64,000 nt of DNA from Gp6-AA45 sp035652075 (lineage in GTDB: Bacteria > Acidobacteriota > Vicinamibacteria > Vicinamibacterales > CAVVIG01), in the NCBI GenBank assembly GCA_035652075.1, contig DASREL010000090.1, positions 56,803 to 120,802 on the forward strand, written 5' to 3'. The stretch's first letter is position 1. Each line of letters opens with the position of its first letter. Position numbers and translations under genes: made by a program. Under the pieces are notes generated by a model. That model made no database searches. It worked only from the letters and a program-made list of their open reading frames with translations, and had not been told where the DNA came from. Below, piece by piece: positions 63,465-64,000 of the stretch.

Positions 63465-64000
63465 CGCTTTTTCTCGAGCGCGCGCTCCGACTGCAGCCGC
63501 TCGAGCTCCACCTCGGAGTGATCCGCGAACTGCATGGCCGCGGCGATCGCGGCGTGTCCGGCGACGGTCGCGATCGCGGTGTGCATCTGCTGGCAGACAC
63601 GCCGGTATGACGGGTGACCTTGCGGAGCCGTCCGCAGCTCGATGACGTGCATCGCCTCTCGCGCGTTCATCTCCATGTAGAAGCGGACCCGATAGGCCAT
63701 CACCACGGCGTAGGGCGCAACGTCGGCCAGCCGCTGCGCGCGCAGCCGTTCGTATAACTCCGCGGAACGATCCATCACGCGTCGCCAATCGGCGAGCGCG
63801 CCCGCTTCCTCGATCGCGGCGGGTTCGACGTAGCCGTGACGTGCGCTGAGCGGCTGCCACTCGATCGTCAGCAGGCGATGGCGCTGCAGGTCGCGGAAGG
63901 CGCCGTAGTCCGCGAGCACGTCGAAGCGATAACTCGTCCGCTCGAATGCGCGTCCGGGCTTATGACGCCGATTCGCGCGGTTCCCGACGTACGCCTTGAG
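63446..64000 (-). CDS. ThyX-family FAD-dependent thymidylate synthase, C-terminal part
   Basis: 185 codons visible; the gene continues beyond the window edge. FERTSYRFDVLADYGAFRDL and QRHRLLTIEWQPLS match the ThyX region around the RHRx7S motif, but the Ser falls two residues late (RHRx9S). Later, PYAVVMAYRVRFYMEMNARE and AMHVIELRTAPQGHPSYRR match the substrate-binding end. Could be one half of a duplicated ThyX or a divergent paralogue; activity uncertain. Confidence 0.8.
   Translation of the reverse strand, partial: LKAYVGNRANRRHKPGRAFERTSYRFDVLADYGAFRDLQRHRLLTIEWQPLSARHGYVEPAAIEEAGALADWRRVMDRSAELYERLRAQRLADVAPYAVVMAYRVRFYMEMNAREAMHVIELRTAPQGHPSYRRVCQQMHTAIATVAGHAAIAAAMQFADHSEVELERLQSERALEKKRQSFAQ

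Overview
This is a high-GC, gene-dense bacterial chromosome segment with no rRNA, tRNA, integrase or transposase gene that I could recognise. The content points to Acidobacteriota, most likely a Vicinamibacteria-type organism. The pointers are an ADOP-type MacB/FtsX permease without its own ATPase, PEGA and Ser/Thr-kinase proteins, the HpnCDE squalene genes, a ThyX-type thymidylate synthase, a Tad/Flp pilus operon, and the overall codon and base usage. The assignment is inference, since no marker gene for taxonomy is present.

Layout. 1-2953: the start of an aldehyde dehydrogenase, an inverted 9-nt repeat array, a secreted M14-type deacylase and a TauE/SafE + DUF1634 pair. 2950-5867: a TonB-C protein and a membrane pseudokinase with four PEGA repeats. 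5993-11352: a two-gene SNF2 helicase + DNA N6-adenine methylase operon with no nuclease gene next to it. 11409-14021: a membrane protein, a degenerate receiver protein and a small membrane protein. 14313-26269: a complete tad/cpa pilus operon behind a near-consensus sigma-54 promoter (two Flp pilins and a pilin remnant, CpaA, TadE, CpaB, CpaC, TadG, CpaE, CpaF, TadB, TadC), continuing into an AAA ATPase, an ICMT-like protein and DUF192. 26173-27447: a small DEWGIYDP-motif ORF, Smr, QueF and HU.

27544-34296 is the most unusual part. It reads, on the minus strand, NtrC-type sigma-54 activator, sigma-54 promoter, radical SAM/SPASM maturase, 31-residue candidate precursor peptide, SBP_bac_5 lipoprotein (start coupled to the peptide stop), sensor histidine kinase and a small protein. 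I read this as a candidate RiPP locus with its own two-component control; no such system is named here because I do not recognise the peptide family.

34368-37979: lipoamide dehydrogenase, 2-oxo acid dehydrogenase E2 and LipB form one lipoate-related operon. 38001-49867: an SdpI/DUF5808-like protein, an ECF sigma factor, a malate-dehydrogenase-like pseudoenzyme, SDR, MFS, a TPR Ser/Thr kinase, threonine dehydratase, a receiver, an MBL hydrolase, an FHA protein and the ADOP permease. 49833-55909: a PLP decarboxylase, an alpha/beta hydrolase lacking its serine nucleophile, YgfZ, Nudix + MutY, and PduO. 55921-61108: HpnC-HpnD-HpnE, ThiI and class I aldolase in one run. 61191-64000: a lipoprotein, a Nudix/NudC-like protein, peptide deformylase and the end of a ThyX-family gene.

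Two window-wide patterns stand out. First, short word arrays (7-9 nt units, often as inverted arms) lie between genes and inside reading frames. Second, -10-like hexamers lie 5-12 nt ahead of start codons, suggesting many leaderless or nearly leaderless transcripts.
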